Assembly (NCBI RefSeq): GCF_004011505.1
Contig: NZ_SAUN01000001.1
Span: 558,001 to 622,000 of the forward strand
Source: Nonomuraea polychroma
Lineage (GTDB): Bacteria > Actinomycetota > Actinomycetes > Streptosporangiales > Streptosporangiaceae
Length of the DNA stretch: 64,000 bases
Direction: 5' to 3'
The position numbers and the translations under genes are program-made. Of the stretch, positions 18,339 through 26,749 are shown piece by piece. Within the stretch, counting starts at the first letter, position 1, and each line of letters opens with the position of its first letter. The notes beneath the pieces are model-generated. The model saw only the letters and a list, made by a program, of their open reading frames with translations. It did not search any database and was not told the DNA's origin.

Positions 18339-19721
18339 ATGGGTCTCGTGTTGTCGGGTCTGATACTGGCGATGCTGCTGGGCGCGCTCGACCAGACGAT
18401 CATGGCTCCCGCCCTCCCCGCCGTCGCGGGCAGTCTCGGCGGGCTCGATCAGATGCCTGCCGTCGTCACCGCCTACCTTGCCGCCGCCACCGTCGTCATG
18501 CCCGTCTACGGCAAGCTCGGCGACCGGTACGGCCGCAAGCCCACCATGCAGGTCGCCATCGTCATCTTCGTCACCGGCGCCGTGTTGTGCGCCCTGGCCA
18601 CGTCGATGCCGCAGTTCATCGCCTTCCGGGCGGTGCAGGGGCTCGGCGGGGGCGGGTTGATGATCGGGGCGCAGGCGATCATGGGGGAGATCGTCAGTCC
18701 GCGTGAACGGGGCCGCTACCTCGGGTTCATCGGCGCCGCGTATGTGGTGGCGGCCGTGGGCGGGCCGCTGGTCGGCGGGTTCTTCATCGACTCGCTCGGC
18801 TGGCGGTGGATCTTCGCCATCTACCCGCCGCTCGGGTTGCTGGCCCTGGTCGTGCTGAGTGTCACGCTGCGGCTGCCGAGGCCGCGGAACCACCGGGTGC
18901 CGTTCGATGTCGTGGGCGCGTTGACACTGGCCGTCGCCGTCGTGGGCGTGGTCATGGTGGGGCAGACCGGGGAGCCGGTCTACCTGCTGGTGGCGAGTGC
19001 CGGGGTGGTGGCGTGGCTGGTCAGCGCTCGCTTCGCCAAGGATCCGATTCTGCCGTTGCGGCTCTTCCGCGACCGGGCCTTCGCGGTGCCCGTGGCGATC
19101 AGCCTGCTCATCGGGTTCGCGTTGTTCGGGACGATCACGTACATGCCGGCGTACCTGCAGATCGCGTTGCGTACGAGTGCGACGCAGGCGGGGTTGCTGG
19201 TGACCGCGCTGATGGGCGGCGTGCTCGTCACCACCATCGTGTCCGGGCGGCTGATCACCAGGACCGGGGTGTACAAGCCGTACCCCGTCGCGGGCACGGC
19301 CGCGGCGGCCGTCGGGCTGGCGCTGGTCGGGGTGGCGGGGGCGTCGCCGCTCGCGCTGGCCGGCGCGATGCTGCTGACCGGGCTCGGGGTCGGGCTGGTC
19401 ATGCAGGTCATGGTGCTGGCCGCGCAGAACGCCGTCGAGCACGCCGACCTCGGCACCGCCACTTCGTCCGTCACGTTCCTGCGGCAGATCGGGGCGTCGG
19501 CCGGGGTCGCGCTCGTCGGCGCGCTCATCACGCTGAGGTCCGGGATCTCCGCCACCGCCACCCCGGCGGAGCTGCCGGACAGTGTGCGCGACGCGTTCGC
19601 CGCGGCCGCGCCACCCGTGTTCGCCGCCATGGCGCCGTTGCTCGCCGTGGCCTTCTTCCTCGCGCTGGCCCTGCCGGCGCGTCCGCTCCGCACCCGAGCC
19701 CACGTCGAGGAGTCATCGTGA
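18339..19721 (+). CDS. MFS drug exporter, DHA2 (EmrB/QacA) family
   Basis: A 460-residue transporter predicted with 14 TM helices. TM1 reads LDQTIMAPALPAVAG (the DHA2 LDxTIVNVALP motif). GKLGDRYGRKP is motif A, RAVQGLGGGGLM is motif B, and GPLVGGFFIDSLGWRWIFAIY is the family signature. It should export hydrophobic or cationic drugs against protons. It is the first gene of an operon with a rifampin-phosphotransferase-like enzyme (13 bases downstream) and a TetR regulator. Confidence 0.92.
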   Translation: MGLVLSGLILAMLLGALDQTIMAPALPAVAGSLGGLDQMPAVVTAYLAAATVVMPVYGKLGDRYGRKPTMQVAIVIFVTGAVLCALATSMPQFIAFRAVQGLGGGGLMIGAQAIMGEIVSPRERGRYLGFIGAAYVVAAVGGPLVGGFFIDSLGWRWIFAIYPPLGLLALVVLSVTLRLPRPRNHRVPFDVVGALTLAVAVVGVVMVGQTGEPVYLLVASAGVVAWLVSARFAKDPILPLRLFRDRAFAVPVAISLLIGFALFGTITYMPAYLQIALRTSATQAGLLVTALMGGVLVTTIVSGRLITRTGVYKPYPVAGTAAAAVGLALVGVAGASPLALAGAMLLTGLGVGLVMQVMVLAAQNAVEHADLGTATSSVTFLRQIGASAGVALVGALITLRSGISATATPAELPDSVRDAFAAAAPPVFAAMAPLLAVAFFLALALPARPLRTRAHVEESS

Positions 19722-19734
19722 AAGAGGAGACAAC

Positions 19735-22056
19735 GTGAAACTCGTCGCACCCCTGAGCGCGTTCGGCCGGGACGACCTGGCCATCGCCGGTGGCAAAGGA
19801 GCGAACCTGGGGGAGCTGGTCAGGAACGGCTTCCCGGTGCCTGGCGGCTTCGTCGTCACCACGCATGCCTACGACCTCGTCGCCCAAGGCCGCACCACGG
19901 CCGACATGCCTGACGAGCTGCGGCGCACGATCCTCGACGCCTACGCCGAGCTCGGCGGCGGGCCGGTGGCGGTGCGGTCCAGTGCCACTGCCGAGGACCT
20001 GCCGGGGGCCGCGTTCGCCGGCCAGCAGGACACCTACCTCAACGTCGTCGGTGACGAGGCCCTGCTGGACGCGGTACGCCGCTGCTGGGGCTCGCTGTGG
20101 ACCGATCGCGCCGTCGCCTACCGGGCGAGGCTGGGCATCGAGGACGTGAGCATCGCGGTGGTCGTGCAGTGCATGGTCGAGGCCGACACGGCAGGTGTCA
20201 TGTTCACCGCGAACCCGGTCAGCGGCGACCGCACCCAGCTCGTCATCGACGCCAGCAGCGGCCTGGGCGAGGCCGTCGTGTCCGGCCTGGTCACCCCCGA
20301 CCACTACGTCGTCGACGCGGACGGTGGGGTGGAGTTCACGGCCGGCCGCCGCGAGGTCGTCATCCGGGGCAAGGCAGGCGGTGGCGTCACGCGTGAGACC
20401 GGGGTGACGGGGGAGCGGTTGCCCGACGCGGTGGTGGGGGAACTGGCCGCTCTGGGCCGGCGGGTCGCCGATCTCTTCGGACGGCCGCAGGACATCGAGT
20501 GGGCCTGGGCGGACGGCAGGGTCCACCTGCTGCAGGCCCGGCCCATGACGGCGCTGCCACCGCCTCCGGTCGGCAGGCTCAACCCGTTCCAGCGGCGCCT
20601 GGGCACCGTGCTGATCGAATACCTGCCCGCGCGGCCGTACCCGATCGACATGTCCACCTGGATCCCGTACGGCCCGGCCGGGCTCATGGGCAAGGTGACC
20701 GGCGCCTTCGGGCTGCGCCGCGCGTTCGAGGGGTTCCTGCGTGAGGAGGACGGCGTGGTCTACGCGTTGCTGCCGCCGAAGCCGCACCCCACGCTGGGGG
20801 TCCTCGCCGCGCCGTTCCGGGTCGCGGCCAAGGCCAGGCGGTACGACCCCGCCCGCTGGACCGAGGACCCGCGGTTCCACGACTACCTGGCGGCCGTCCG
20901 GCGCCTGGCCGCCGAAGACCTGGCCGCGATGCCGTGGCCGGAGCTCATCCGCGTGCCCCGGCAGGCGCTCGCCCTGGTCGCGCCGGTGGCCGACCTGCGC
21001 ATCGACTACCTGCCGGGCACCGGGCTCGCGCTGCTGCGGCTGCTGCTGGCCGTCAAGCTGCTGGGGCGCGGCAGGCTGTTCGGGGGCCTGCTGCACGGCG
21101 CGGTCACCCGTACCACCGAGGCCAATCAGGCGCTGACGCGGCTGGCCGAGCTGGCCAGGCGCACCGGCGCGCTCGACACCGACCCGCCGCCCGCCGAGTT
21201 CCAGGCCGCGCTGGAGGAGTTCCTGGCCGAGTACGGCCACCGCGAGACCCTCAGCCCGATCCTGGTCACGCCGCCCACCTGGGCGGACGACCCGGAGACC
21301 GTTCGCGGGCTGATCAAGGTGCTGGCCGCCGGCCCGCAGGAGCAGAAGGAAACCGACGACGCGCTGGAACGCCTCCTCGACCACCCGCTCCTGCGTCACC
21401 CACGCCGCCGCGCCCGCATGACACGCTGGGTGACGGCCGCCCGTGCCGGCATCGCCTTCCGCGAGGACAGCCACTTTTACTTCACGATGCCGCTGCCCAT
21501 CCTCCGCAGATCGCTGGTGGAGCTGGGGCGGCGACTGCACGACAAGGGCGTGCTCGACCGGCCCGAGGACGTCTTCCACCTGCGACTGGAGGAGCTGGAG
21601 TCGTTCCAGGACACCGCGGCCGACCGCGAGCGGCTGCGCGAGGTCGTGCGGGCACGGGCGGCCAAGCGGGAGGAGCTGGCCGGCACGCGGCTCATCGACC
21701 CCGCCGCGGTCTTCCCTCCCCGCCAGGCCGGCGACGCGCTGGTCACCGGATCGCCCGCCAGTGGCGGCGTCGCGACCGGGCCGGTGAAGGTGATCAGAGG
21801 GCCGGGCGAGTTCGGCAAGCTCGACACCGGTGACGTGCTCGTGTGCCCCTACACCAACCCCTCGTGGACGCCGCTGTTCCAGAGGGCTGCGGCCGTGGTC
21901 GTGGACAGCGGCGGCGCCGCGTCGCACGCGGCGATCGTGGCCAGGGAGTACGGCATCCCGGCCGTCATGGGCACAGGCACGGCGACCTCCGTGCTGGAGG
22001 ACGGCCGGCTCGTCACCGTCAACGGCGACACCGGCACGGTCACCGGCGCTGCCTAG
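19735..22056 (+). CDS. PEP synthase/rifampin phosphotransferase-family dikinase
   Basis: A 773-residue enzyme. Residues about 1-290 are a PPDK-type ATP-grasp domain (GGKGANLGELVRNGFPVPGG, VRSSATAEDLPGAAFAGQQD, VMFTANPVSGD, DIEWAWADGRVHLLQARPMT). About 400 residues without a named motif follow, and then the C-terminal phosphohistidine swivelling domain GGAASHAAIVAREYGIPAVM (His near residue 731). This order (ATP domain, middle, His domain at the end) is that of rifampin phosphotransferase (RPH). PEP synthase has its His domain in the middle and a PEP barrel at the end. GTG start with AGAGGAG ahead. An exporter and TetR in the same operon favour an antibiotic-modifying role; the substrate is not proven. 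Confidence 0.82.
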   Translation: MKLVAPLSAFGRDDLAIAGGKGANLGELVRNGFPVPGGFVVTTHAYDLVAQGRTTADMPDELRRTILDAYAELGGGPVAVRSSATAEDLPGAAFAGQQDTYLNVVGDEALLDAVRRCWGSLWTDRAVAYRARLGIEDVSIAVVVQCMVEADTAGVMFTANPVSGDRTQLVIDASSGLGEAVVSGLVTPDHYVVDADGGVEFTAGRREVVIRGKAGGGVTRETGVTGERLPDAVVGELAALGRRVADLFGRPQDIEWAWADGRVHLLQARPMTALPPPPVGRLNPFQRRLGTVLIEYLPARPYPIDMSTWIPYGPAGLMGKVTGAFGLRRAFEGFLREEDGVVYALLPPKPHPTLGVLAAPFRVAAKARRYDPARWTEDPRFHDYLAAVRRLAAEDLAAMPWPELIRVPRQALALVAPVADLRIDYLPGTGLALLRLLLAVKLLGRGRLFGGLLHGAVTRTTEANQALTRLAELARRTGALDTDPPPAEFQAALEEFLAEYGHRETLSPILVTPPTWADDPETVRGLIKVLAAGPQEQKETDDALERLLDHPLLRHPRRRARMTRWVTAARAGIAFREDSHFYFTMPLPILRRSLVELGRRLHDKGVLDRPEDVFHLRLEELESFQDTAADRERLREVVRARAAKREELAGTRLIDPAAVFPPRQAGDALVTGSPASGGVATGPVKVIRGPGEFGKLDTGDVLVCPYTNPSWTPLFQRAAAVVVDSGGAASHAAIVAREYGIPAVMGTGTATSVLEDGRLVTVNGDTGTVTGAA

Positions 22057-22065
22057 GATCGCCCT

Positions 22066-22668
22066 ATGGTGACCGACCACCGCAAGCTGCCGCGCCGCCG
22101 GGGAGAGGCGCTCAACGCCGCCATCTACCAGGCGACGCTCGACGAGCTGGCCGAGAGCGGGTACGCCGGGCTGACGATGGAACGGGTGGCCGAGCGGGCC
22201 AGGGCCAGCAAGGCCTCGCTCTACCGGCGCTGGCCGACCCGCATCGAGCTGGTGATGGAGGCGGTCCGCAACACGCTGCCCACCCCCGAGTCGACGCCCG
22301 ACACCGGCACCCTGCGCGGCGACCTGGTGGCCATGCTGGGACAGGTCGCACAGGCTCTGTCGGGACCCGCTGGAGAGGCGATGCGAGGGCTGCTGGGCGA
22401 GGCACTGAGCAGCGGGTCGCCGCTGAGCTCCATGCGCAGGACGTCCCAGGGGATAGGCAGGCGGACGATGGAGGAGGTCGTCCGGCGTGCCGTGGAGCGC
22501 GGCGAGATCGACCCGGACGCGATCACCCCGCGCCGACTGGACGCGGGGCACGCGCTGCTGCGCCACCATTTCCTGTTCAACGGCGCGCCCATCCCCGGCG
22601 AGCTGGTCGTCCAGATCGTGGACGAGGTCCTCGTCCCGCTGCTGACCCACCGGATCACGCAGGGCTGA
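22066..22668 (+). CDS. TetR-family regulator of the exporter/dikinase operon
   Basis: A 200-residue repressor. The N-terminal HTH reads LTMERVAERARASKASLYRRWPTR, followed by a TetR_C-type ligand domain (about 75-195). It is the third gene of the operon, 9 bases after the dikinase stop, and probably represses its own operon at the inverted repeat 18305-18325. The inducer is unknown; a rifamycin-like or other exported drug would fit the neighbours. Confidence 0.9.
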   Translation: MVTDHRKLPRRRGEALNAAIYQATLDELAESGYAGLTMERVAERARASKASLYRRWPTRIELVMEAVRNTLPTPESTPDTGTLRGDLVAMLGQVAQALSGPAGEAMRGLLGEALSSGSPLSSMRRTSQGIGRRTMEEVVRRAVERGEIDPDAITPRRLDAGHALLRHHFLFNGAPIPGELVVQIVDEVLVPLLTHRITQG

Positions 22669-22820
22669 GCCGGCCGGGCGGCGGCCGCGACGGTGTGCGC
22701 GGTCGTGCGCACAGAGGCGAACAAGCCTCAGCTTCGATGGTCGCTAACCGCACCGGACATTGATCGCTTTGTGTGGCAAAATCGCCGAAAGGTAGTCCCA
22801 GTTACATAGGAGCAAGAAAC

Positions 22821-23663
22821 ATGAGGCGTGCCCCCATATTGTCCGCCCTGGCTCTGACCCTCTCCGCGGTGCTCGCCGGCATGCTCTTCCTCACGGGGCG
22901 GGGCGGTACGGCCGCCGCGGTCAGCGCCACGGCCGGTGCCGCGGGCGGCAAGGAGGATACGCTCCTGGACAAGATCCCGCAGCGTGGCAGGCTGCGAGTC
23001 TGCACCACCGGCGACTACCGGCCCTTCACCTACCTGGACCCGAAGACGGGCGATCGGACCGGCATCGACGTTGACATGGCCAGGCACTTGGCGGGCAGCC
23101 TGGGGGTACAGGCCACCTTTGTGCCGACCACGTGGGCCACGATCGTCGACGACCTGGCCGCGAACAAGTGTGATGTCAGCATGGGCGGCGTTTCGGTGAC
23201 TCTGGCCAGGGCGCGCAAGGCGTACTTCAGCACCCCCTATATCACCGACGGCAAGGCTCCTATCGCCCGCTGCGCCGACAAGGACAAGTACCAGACCCTC
23301 GAGCAGATAGACCAGCCCGGCGTCCGGGTGATCGTCAACCCGGGGGGCACCAACCAGCAGTTCGTCCAGGCGAACATCAAGAAGGCCACGGTCATCACTC
23401 ATCCCGACAACAACACCATCCACGAGGAGATCGCGGCGGGAAGGGCAGACGTGATGATCACGGATGCCTCCGAGACCCGCTACCAGTCCAAGATCCGCCC
23501 CGAACTGTGCGCGATCAATCCGGACAAGCCGTTCACCTTCGCGGAGAAGGCGTACCTGCTGCCCCGCGGTGACGAGGTGTTCAAGGAGTACGTCGACCAG
23601 TGGCTTCACCTGAGTGTCAACGACGGCACCTACGCCCGCTACGCTGCCCCCTGGCAGAGCTGA
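22821..23663 (+). CDS. Exported cyclohexadienyl dehydratase-like protein (PheC type, periplasmic-binding fold)
   Basis: A 280-residue protein with an N-terminal signal/anchor helix (LSALALTLSAVLAGMLFL). The mature region has a solute-binding-protein fold, but the best match I recognise is PheC (cyclohexadienyl dehydratase), which evolved from amino-acid-binding proteins and converts prephenate or arogenate to phenylpyruvate or phenylalanine. Matching segments include TLEQIDQPGVRVIVNPGGTN, HPDNNTIHEEI, MITDASETRYQSK and PFTFAEKAYLLPRGDE. The Glu in DASE is at the position I recall as catalytic in PheC. The ATG at 22821 follows ATAGGAG. It stands alone, with no ABC permease beside it. An amino-acid-binding protein is the alternative. 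Confidence 0.78.
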   Translation: MRRAPILSALALTLSAVLAGMLFLTGRGGTAAAVSATAGAAGGKEDTLLDKIPQRGRLRVCTTGDYRPFTYLDPKTGDRTGIDVDMARHLAGSLGVQATFVPTTWATIVDDLAANKCDVSMGGVSVTLARARKAYFSTPYITDGKAPIARCADKDKYQTLEQIDQPGVRVIVNPGGTNQQFVQANIKKATVITHPDNNTIHEEIAAGRADVMITDASETRYQSKIRPELCAINPDKPFTFAEKAYLLPRGDEVFKEYVDQWLHLSVNDGTYARYAAPWQS

Positions 23664-23903
23664 ATCCCACCTGGTAGGCGATCGCGGCGGTCACGGCCCC
23701 GAGGACGGACCGTGGTCCATGACAACCACCAGAGCGTCCCCGGAGAGCCTGGACTGGTCCACAACACCACGCACCCCTACATCGGTCACTCCTGACGCTG
23801 GGTCACCGATGCGGCCCGTTCTGCCGGCTCGGTCCGGCGGTCGCGCTGCGCCGGTGCCGGCCCTGCCCTCGGCCGCAGAAGTAGTAGATCGGCTGCGTAC
23901 AGT

Positions 23904-23938
23904 TATGGGGTATGGGAGTATGGGTCCATGGGTATGGT
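23904..23938. repeat. TATGGG iterations before vapB
   Basis: TATGGG occurs at 23904, 23911 and 23919, with TATGGT at 23933, roughly 7-14 bases apart and directly upstream of the antitoxin ATG. This is the usual place for autoregulatory binding of a VapB/VapBC complex, but the spacing is irregular. Confidence 0.4.
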
Positions 23939-23945
23939 CGGCAAT

Positions 23946-24188
23946 ATGAAGACGACGGTGGACATTTCCGACTCCTTGCTCAACGAAGCTCGTCAAGTGG
24001 CCCGCGCCGAGGGAACTACGCTGCGCGCCATGATTGAGGAGGGTCTCAGGGTTGTGCTTTCGCGGCGCGCCCAGAATGCCCGTTTTATCCTGCCTGACGC
24101 ATCGGTGGGCGGCGAAGGCCTGCAACGAGAGGTTCGCGGAGCCAGCTGGGAGGACATCCGAGCACTGGCCTATGGAGATCGTCTGTGA
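23946..24188 (+). CDS. vapB: VapB-type antitoxin (ribbon-helix-helix)
   Basis: An 80-residue protein starting MKTTVDISDSLLNEARQVA, the beta-strand plus helix of an RHH/Arc-type DNA-binding antitoxin. The C-terminal half (GASWEDIRALAYGDRL) is the likely toxin-binding tail. Its stop overlaps the vapC start (GTGA, 4 bases). An earlier in-frame ATG six codons upstream is possible, but the chosen start matches the family. Confidence 0.87.
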   Translation: MKTTVDISDSLLNEARQVARAEGTTLRAMIEEGLRVVLSRRAQNARFILPDASVGGEGLQREVRGASWEDIRALAYGDRL

Positions 24189-24613
24189 TTGCGGTAGACA
24201 CGAACGTCCTTGTTTACGCCCATCGGCGAGACAGCGAGTTCCATGCGGCCGCGGCGTCGAAGATCAAGGAACTGGCTGAGGGAAGAGCGCCCTGGGCGAT
24301 CCCTTGGCCGTGTGTCTATGAGTTCTTCTCGGTGGTAACGCATCCCAGAATCTATGCGCCTCCCAGCACGACAGCACAGGCGATCGACCAGATCGACGCG
24401 TGGCTGGGATCCCCGGCCCTGGTCGTGCTCGCAGAGCCCAACGACCACTGGTGTGGCCTGCGTACGCTGCTTGAGCAGAGCAAGATCGCCGGTCCAATGG
24501 TCCATGACGCCCGGATAGCCGCGCTGTGTGCGGCTCACGGGGTGAGAGAGTTGTGGACCATGGATCGAGACTTCAGTCGCTTTCCGAGCCTGGTCACGCG
24601 CAATCCCCTTTAG
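24185..24613 (+). CDS. vapC: VapC-type PIN-domain toxin
   Basis: A 142-residue PIN RNase. The acidic active site is complete: Asp in IAVDTNVLVYA, Glu in CVYEFFSVV, Asp in MVHDARIAALC and Asp in LWTMDRDFSRF. VapC toxins cleave tRNA or rRNA when free of antitoxin. The GTG start is coupled to vapB. No sign of degeneration. Confidence 0.92.
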   Translation: MIAVDTNVLVYAHRRDSEFHAAAASKIKELAEGRAPWAIPWPCVYEFFSVVTHPRIYAPPSTTAQAIDQIDAWLGSPALVVLAEPNDHWCGLRTLLEQSKIAGPMVHDARIAALCAAHGVRELWTMDRDFSRFPSLVTRNPL

Positions 24614-24664
24614 CCCTCAGTGCCTCGCAGGCAGCGGTGAGCCGACACGATTGATGACGGTGTC

Positions 24665-25363
24665 TTACTGAGCAAGGCCCATCAGCGCGGCCATGAGCCG
24701 CATCGAGTGGTCGAAGGCGGTGCGGCGGTCCTCGATGGTGTTGTTGTACTGGCCGAACAGCTCGAAGCTGACCCAGCCGTACAGGGCGGTCCACGCCATC
24801 ACGCCGCGGAAGATCACGTCGTCGGGAACATCGGGGATGAGAGCGCGTACGGCTGACGCGTCCGCGTGGAGCGAGGGCGGAGGCGAGGGAGCCGGTTGTG
24901 CCGGGCTGAGGGCTGCCGCCTGGTGGGCCTCCGACAGGATGCGGCCGAACACGATCGTGTCGCGCAGGGCTGCGGGGACCGTGTCCTGCGGGGCCTGGTA
25001 GCCGGGCACGGGTGAGCCGTAGAGCAGGGCGTATTCGTGCGGGTGTGCCAGCGCCCAGTCGCGGACGGCGTGGCAGACGGTCAGCCATCGGCCCAGGAAG
25101 TCCTCCCGCGGGCAGCCGGCGTCGGCCTGCTCCACGGCCTCGCCTATGGCGTTGTATCCGTCGATGATCAATGCGGTGAGCAGGTCGTCCCGGCTCGGGA
25201 AATATCGGTAAATGGCAGAGGAGACCATGCCCATCTCCCTCGCCACGGCCCGGAGCGACAGGCCGCCCGCGCCCTCGGTGGCGAGCTGGCGGCGCGCGAT
25301 GTCGGTGATCTCCCTGGTGAGCTCGGCCCGGACCCGTTCTCTGGCGGTACGGCTGGCTGTCAT
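24665..25363 (-). CDS. TetR-family regulator (WHG/TetR_C_13-like)
   Basis: A 232-residue regulator. The HTH is LSLRAVAREMGMVSSAIYRYFPSRDDLLTALI. The C-terminal domain has a Pro-rich insert (SPAQPAPSPPPS) and ends VSFELFGQYNNTIEDRRTAFDHSM, as in the WHG-type subgroup. It is divergent from the YrdB/epimerase genes and separated from them by palindromic operators, so it probably controls both sides. Confidence 0.88.
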   Translation of the reverse strand: MTASRTARERVRAELTREITDIARRQLATEGAGGLSLRAVAREMGMVSSAIYRYFPSRDDLLTALIIDGYNAIGEAVEQADAGCPREDFLGRWLTVCHAVRDWALAHPHEYALLYGSPVPGYQAPQDTVPAALRDTIVFGRILSEAHQAAALSPAQPAPSPPPSLHADASAVRALIPDVPDDVIFRGVMAWTALYGWVSFELFGQYNNTIEDRRTAFDHSMRLMAALMGLAQ

Positions 25364-25420
25364 GTCCAGCAGGCTATCAGAGCGGTGAGAAGAAACGAGA
25401 TCACTGCTCTTGACGAACGG

Positions 25421-25446
25421 TGCTCTTTTAAGAGAGCATTGCTCTC
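25421..25446. promoter_or_regulatory. Overlapping palindromes between divergent tetR and yrdB-like genes
   Basis: TGCTCT-tttaag-AGAGCA (25421-25438) overlaps GAGAGCA-t-TGCTCTC (25432-25446). A further TGCTCT half-site followed by TTGACG occurs at 25405-25415. The site lies 58 bases before the divergent tetR start and 35 bases before the yrdB-like ATG, as expected for an autoregulating TetR. Confidence 0.65.
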
Positions 25447-25481
25447 ATAAGCGGATGGCACCACCCACGGAGGAAGCTCCC

Positions 25482-25835
25482 ATGCTGCAGCTCGCCAAGC
25501 ACGCCAACGCGGCTCTCATGTTCTTCCTGGAGCTCGGCGTGCTGTTCTCCGTGGGCTACTGGGGGTTCACGCTCAGCCCCAGCTGGGCGATCAAGCTCCT
25601 GGCCGGGCTCGGCGGGCCGGCGCTGTTCATCGCCGCGTGGGCGCTGTTCGGCGCCGGCGGCGGCGCGAACGCCACCTTCCCGCTCACCGGCCTGGCCCGC
25701 GCCGCGCTGGAGATCCTCTGGTTCGGCGGCGGCGCCCTGGCGCTCTACGCCTCCGGCCTGACGACCTCCGCGGCCGTCTTCTTCGCGCTCTTCGTCCTCA
25801 ACGCGGTACTCCGCATCGTCTGGAAGCAGGTCTGA
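25482..25835 (+). CDS. YrdB family membrane protein (DUF2568)
   Basis: A 117-residue protein with four TM helices (for example NAALMFFLELGVLFSVGYWG and AAVFFALFVLNAVLRIVW). It matches the DUF2568/YrdB family of small membrane proteins of unknown function. GGAGGAAGCTCCC precedes the ATG. It is the first gene of a run with an NAD-binding epimerase-like enzyme (2 bases downstream) and an oxidoreductase, facing a TetR gene. Confidence 0.85.
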   Translation: MLQLAKHANAALMFFLELGVLFSVGYWGFTLSPSWAIKLLAGLGGPALFIAAWALFGAGGGANATFPLTGLARAALEILWFGGGALALYASGLTTSAAVFFALFVLNAVLRIVWKQV

Positions 25836-25837
25836 TC

Positions 25838-26749
25838 ATGGGTAAGCACATCGTGGTGGGCTCCGGCCAGGTCGGCACGCACCTGGCCACCAAGCTCCTC
25901 GCTCAGGGGCACGAGGTCACCGTCGTGACCCGCTCGGGCGGCGGACCCGAAGGCGCGGTGAGGGTGGCCGCGGACGTGGCCGACAAGAACAGGATGATCG
26001 AGATCGCCCGAGGGGCGGACGTCCTCTACAACTGCGTCAATCCGAAGTACCACCGCTGGCTCACCGACTGGCCGCCGATGGCCGAGTCCTTCCTGGCCGC
26101 CGCCGAGGCCGGCGGCGCCGTTTACGTGATGCTCGGCAACCTCTACCCGTACGGGCCCGTCTCGGTCCCGATGACCGAGGACCTGCCGCTCGCCTCGACC
26201 AGTCCCAAGGCGCAGGTACGCGCCAAGATGTGGGCCGACGCCCGGGCCGCTCACGAGGCCGGCCGGATCAGGGCGACCGAGGTGCGCGGCTCGGACTACT
26301 TCGGCCCGGGCGCGACCGACCAGTCCTACCTGGGCGACCGGTTCCTGGTCCCGCTCAGGGCGGGCAAGACGATCCAGCTCGTCTGGCCGGCCGACGTGCC
26401 GCACAGCTTCACGTACCTGCCCGACGTGGCCGACGCCCTGATCGTGGCGGGCCGGGACGAGCGCGCCTGGGGCCGCCCCTGGCACGTGCCGACCGCCGAG
26501 CCGGTGACCTTCCGCGAGATGGGGAAGCGGGCGGCCGCGCTGCTCGGCCGCCCCGCGCCTCGGATGATGCAGCTGCCGTGGCCCGTGGTGCGGGCGGCCG
26601 GGCTGTTCTCGCCCATGCTGGGCGAGCTCGGGCACGTCCGCTACCAGTTCACCGAGCCGTTCGTGCTCGACTCGTCGGCCTTCCAGCGCACGTTCGGAGT
26701 CGCGCCTACCCCGATCGACGAGGCGCTCAAAGCTACGCTCGACGGGTGA
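25838..26749 (+). CDS. NAD-dependent epimerase/dehydratase-family protein
   Basis: A 303-residue atypical short-chain dehydrogenase. The nucleotide-binding loop is HIVVGSGQVGTHLATKLLAQ. YPYGPVSVPMTED occupies the place of the catalytic Tyr region, and SDYFGPGATDQSYLGDRF and SFTYLPDVADALIVAG are typical of this group of nucleoside-sugar epimerase-like enzymes. The stop overlaps the next gene by GTGA. The substrate is unknown. Confidence 0.85.
   Translation: MGKHIVVGSGQVGTHLATKLLAQGHEVTVVTRSGGGPEGAVRVAADVADKNRMIEIARGADVLYNCVNPKYHRWLTDWPPMAESFLAAAEAGGAVYVMLGNLYPYGPVSVPMTEDLPLASTSPKAQVRAKMWADARAAHEAGRIRATEVRGSDYFGPGATDQSYLGDRFLVPLRAGKTIQLVWPADVPHSFTYLPDVADALIVAGRDERAWGRPWHVPTAEPVTFREMGKRAAALLGRPAPRMMQLPWPVVRAAGLFSPMLGELGHVRYQFTEPFVLDSSAFQRTFGVAPTPIDEALKATLDG

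Noticed and set aside
19735..22056. Classical PEP synthase (ppsA)
   Set aside because: The phosphohistidine domain is at the C-terminus and no PEP/pyruvate-binding barrel follows, so the domain order is that of rifampin phosphotransferase-type enzymes.
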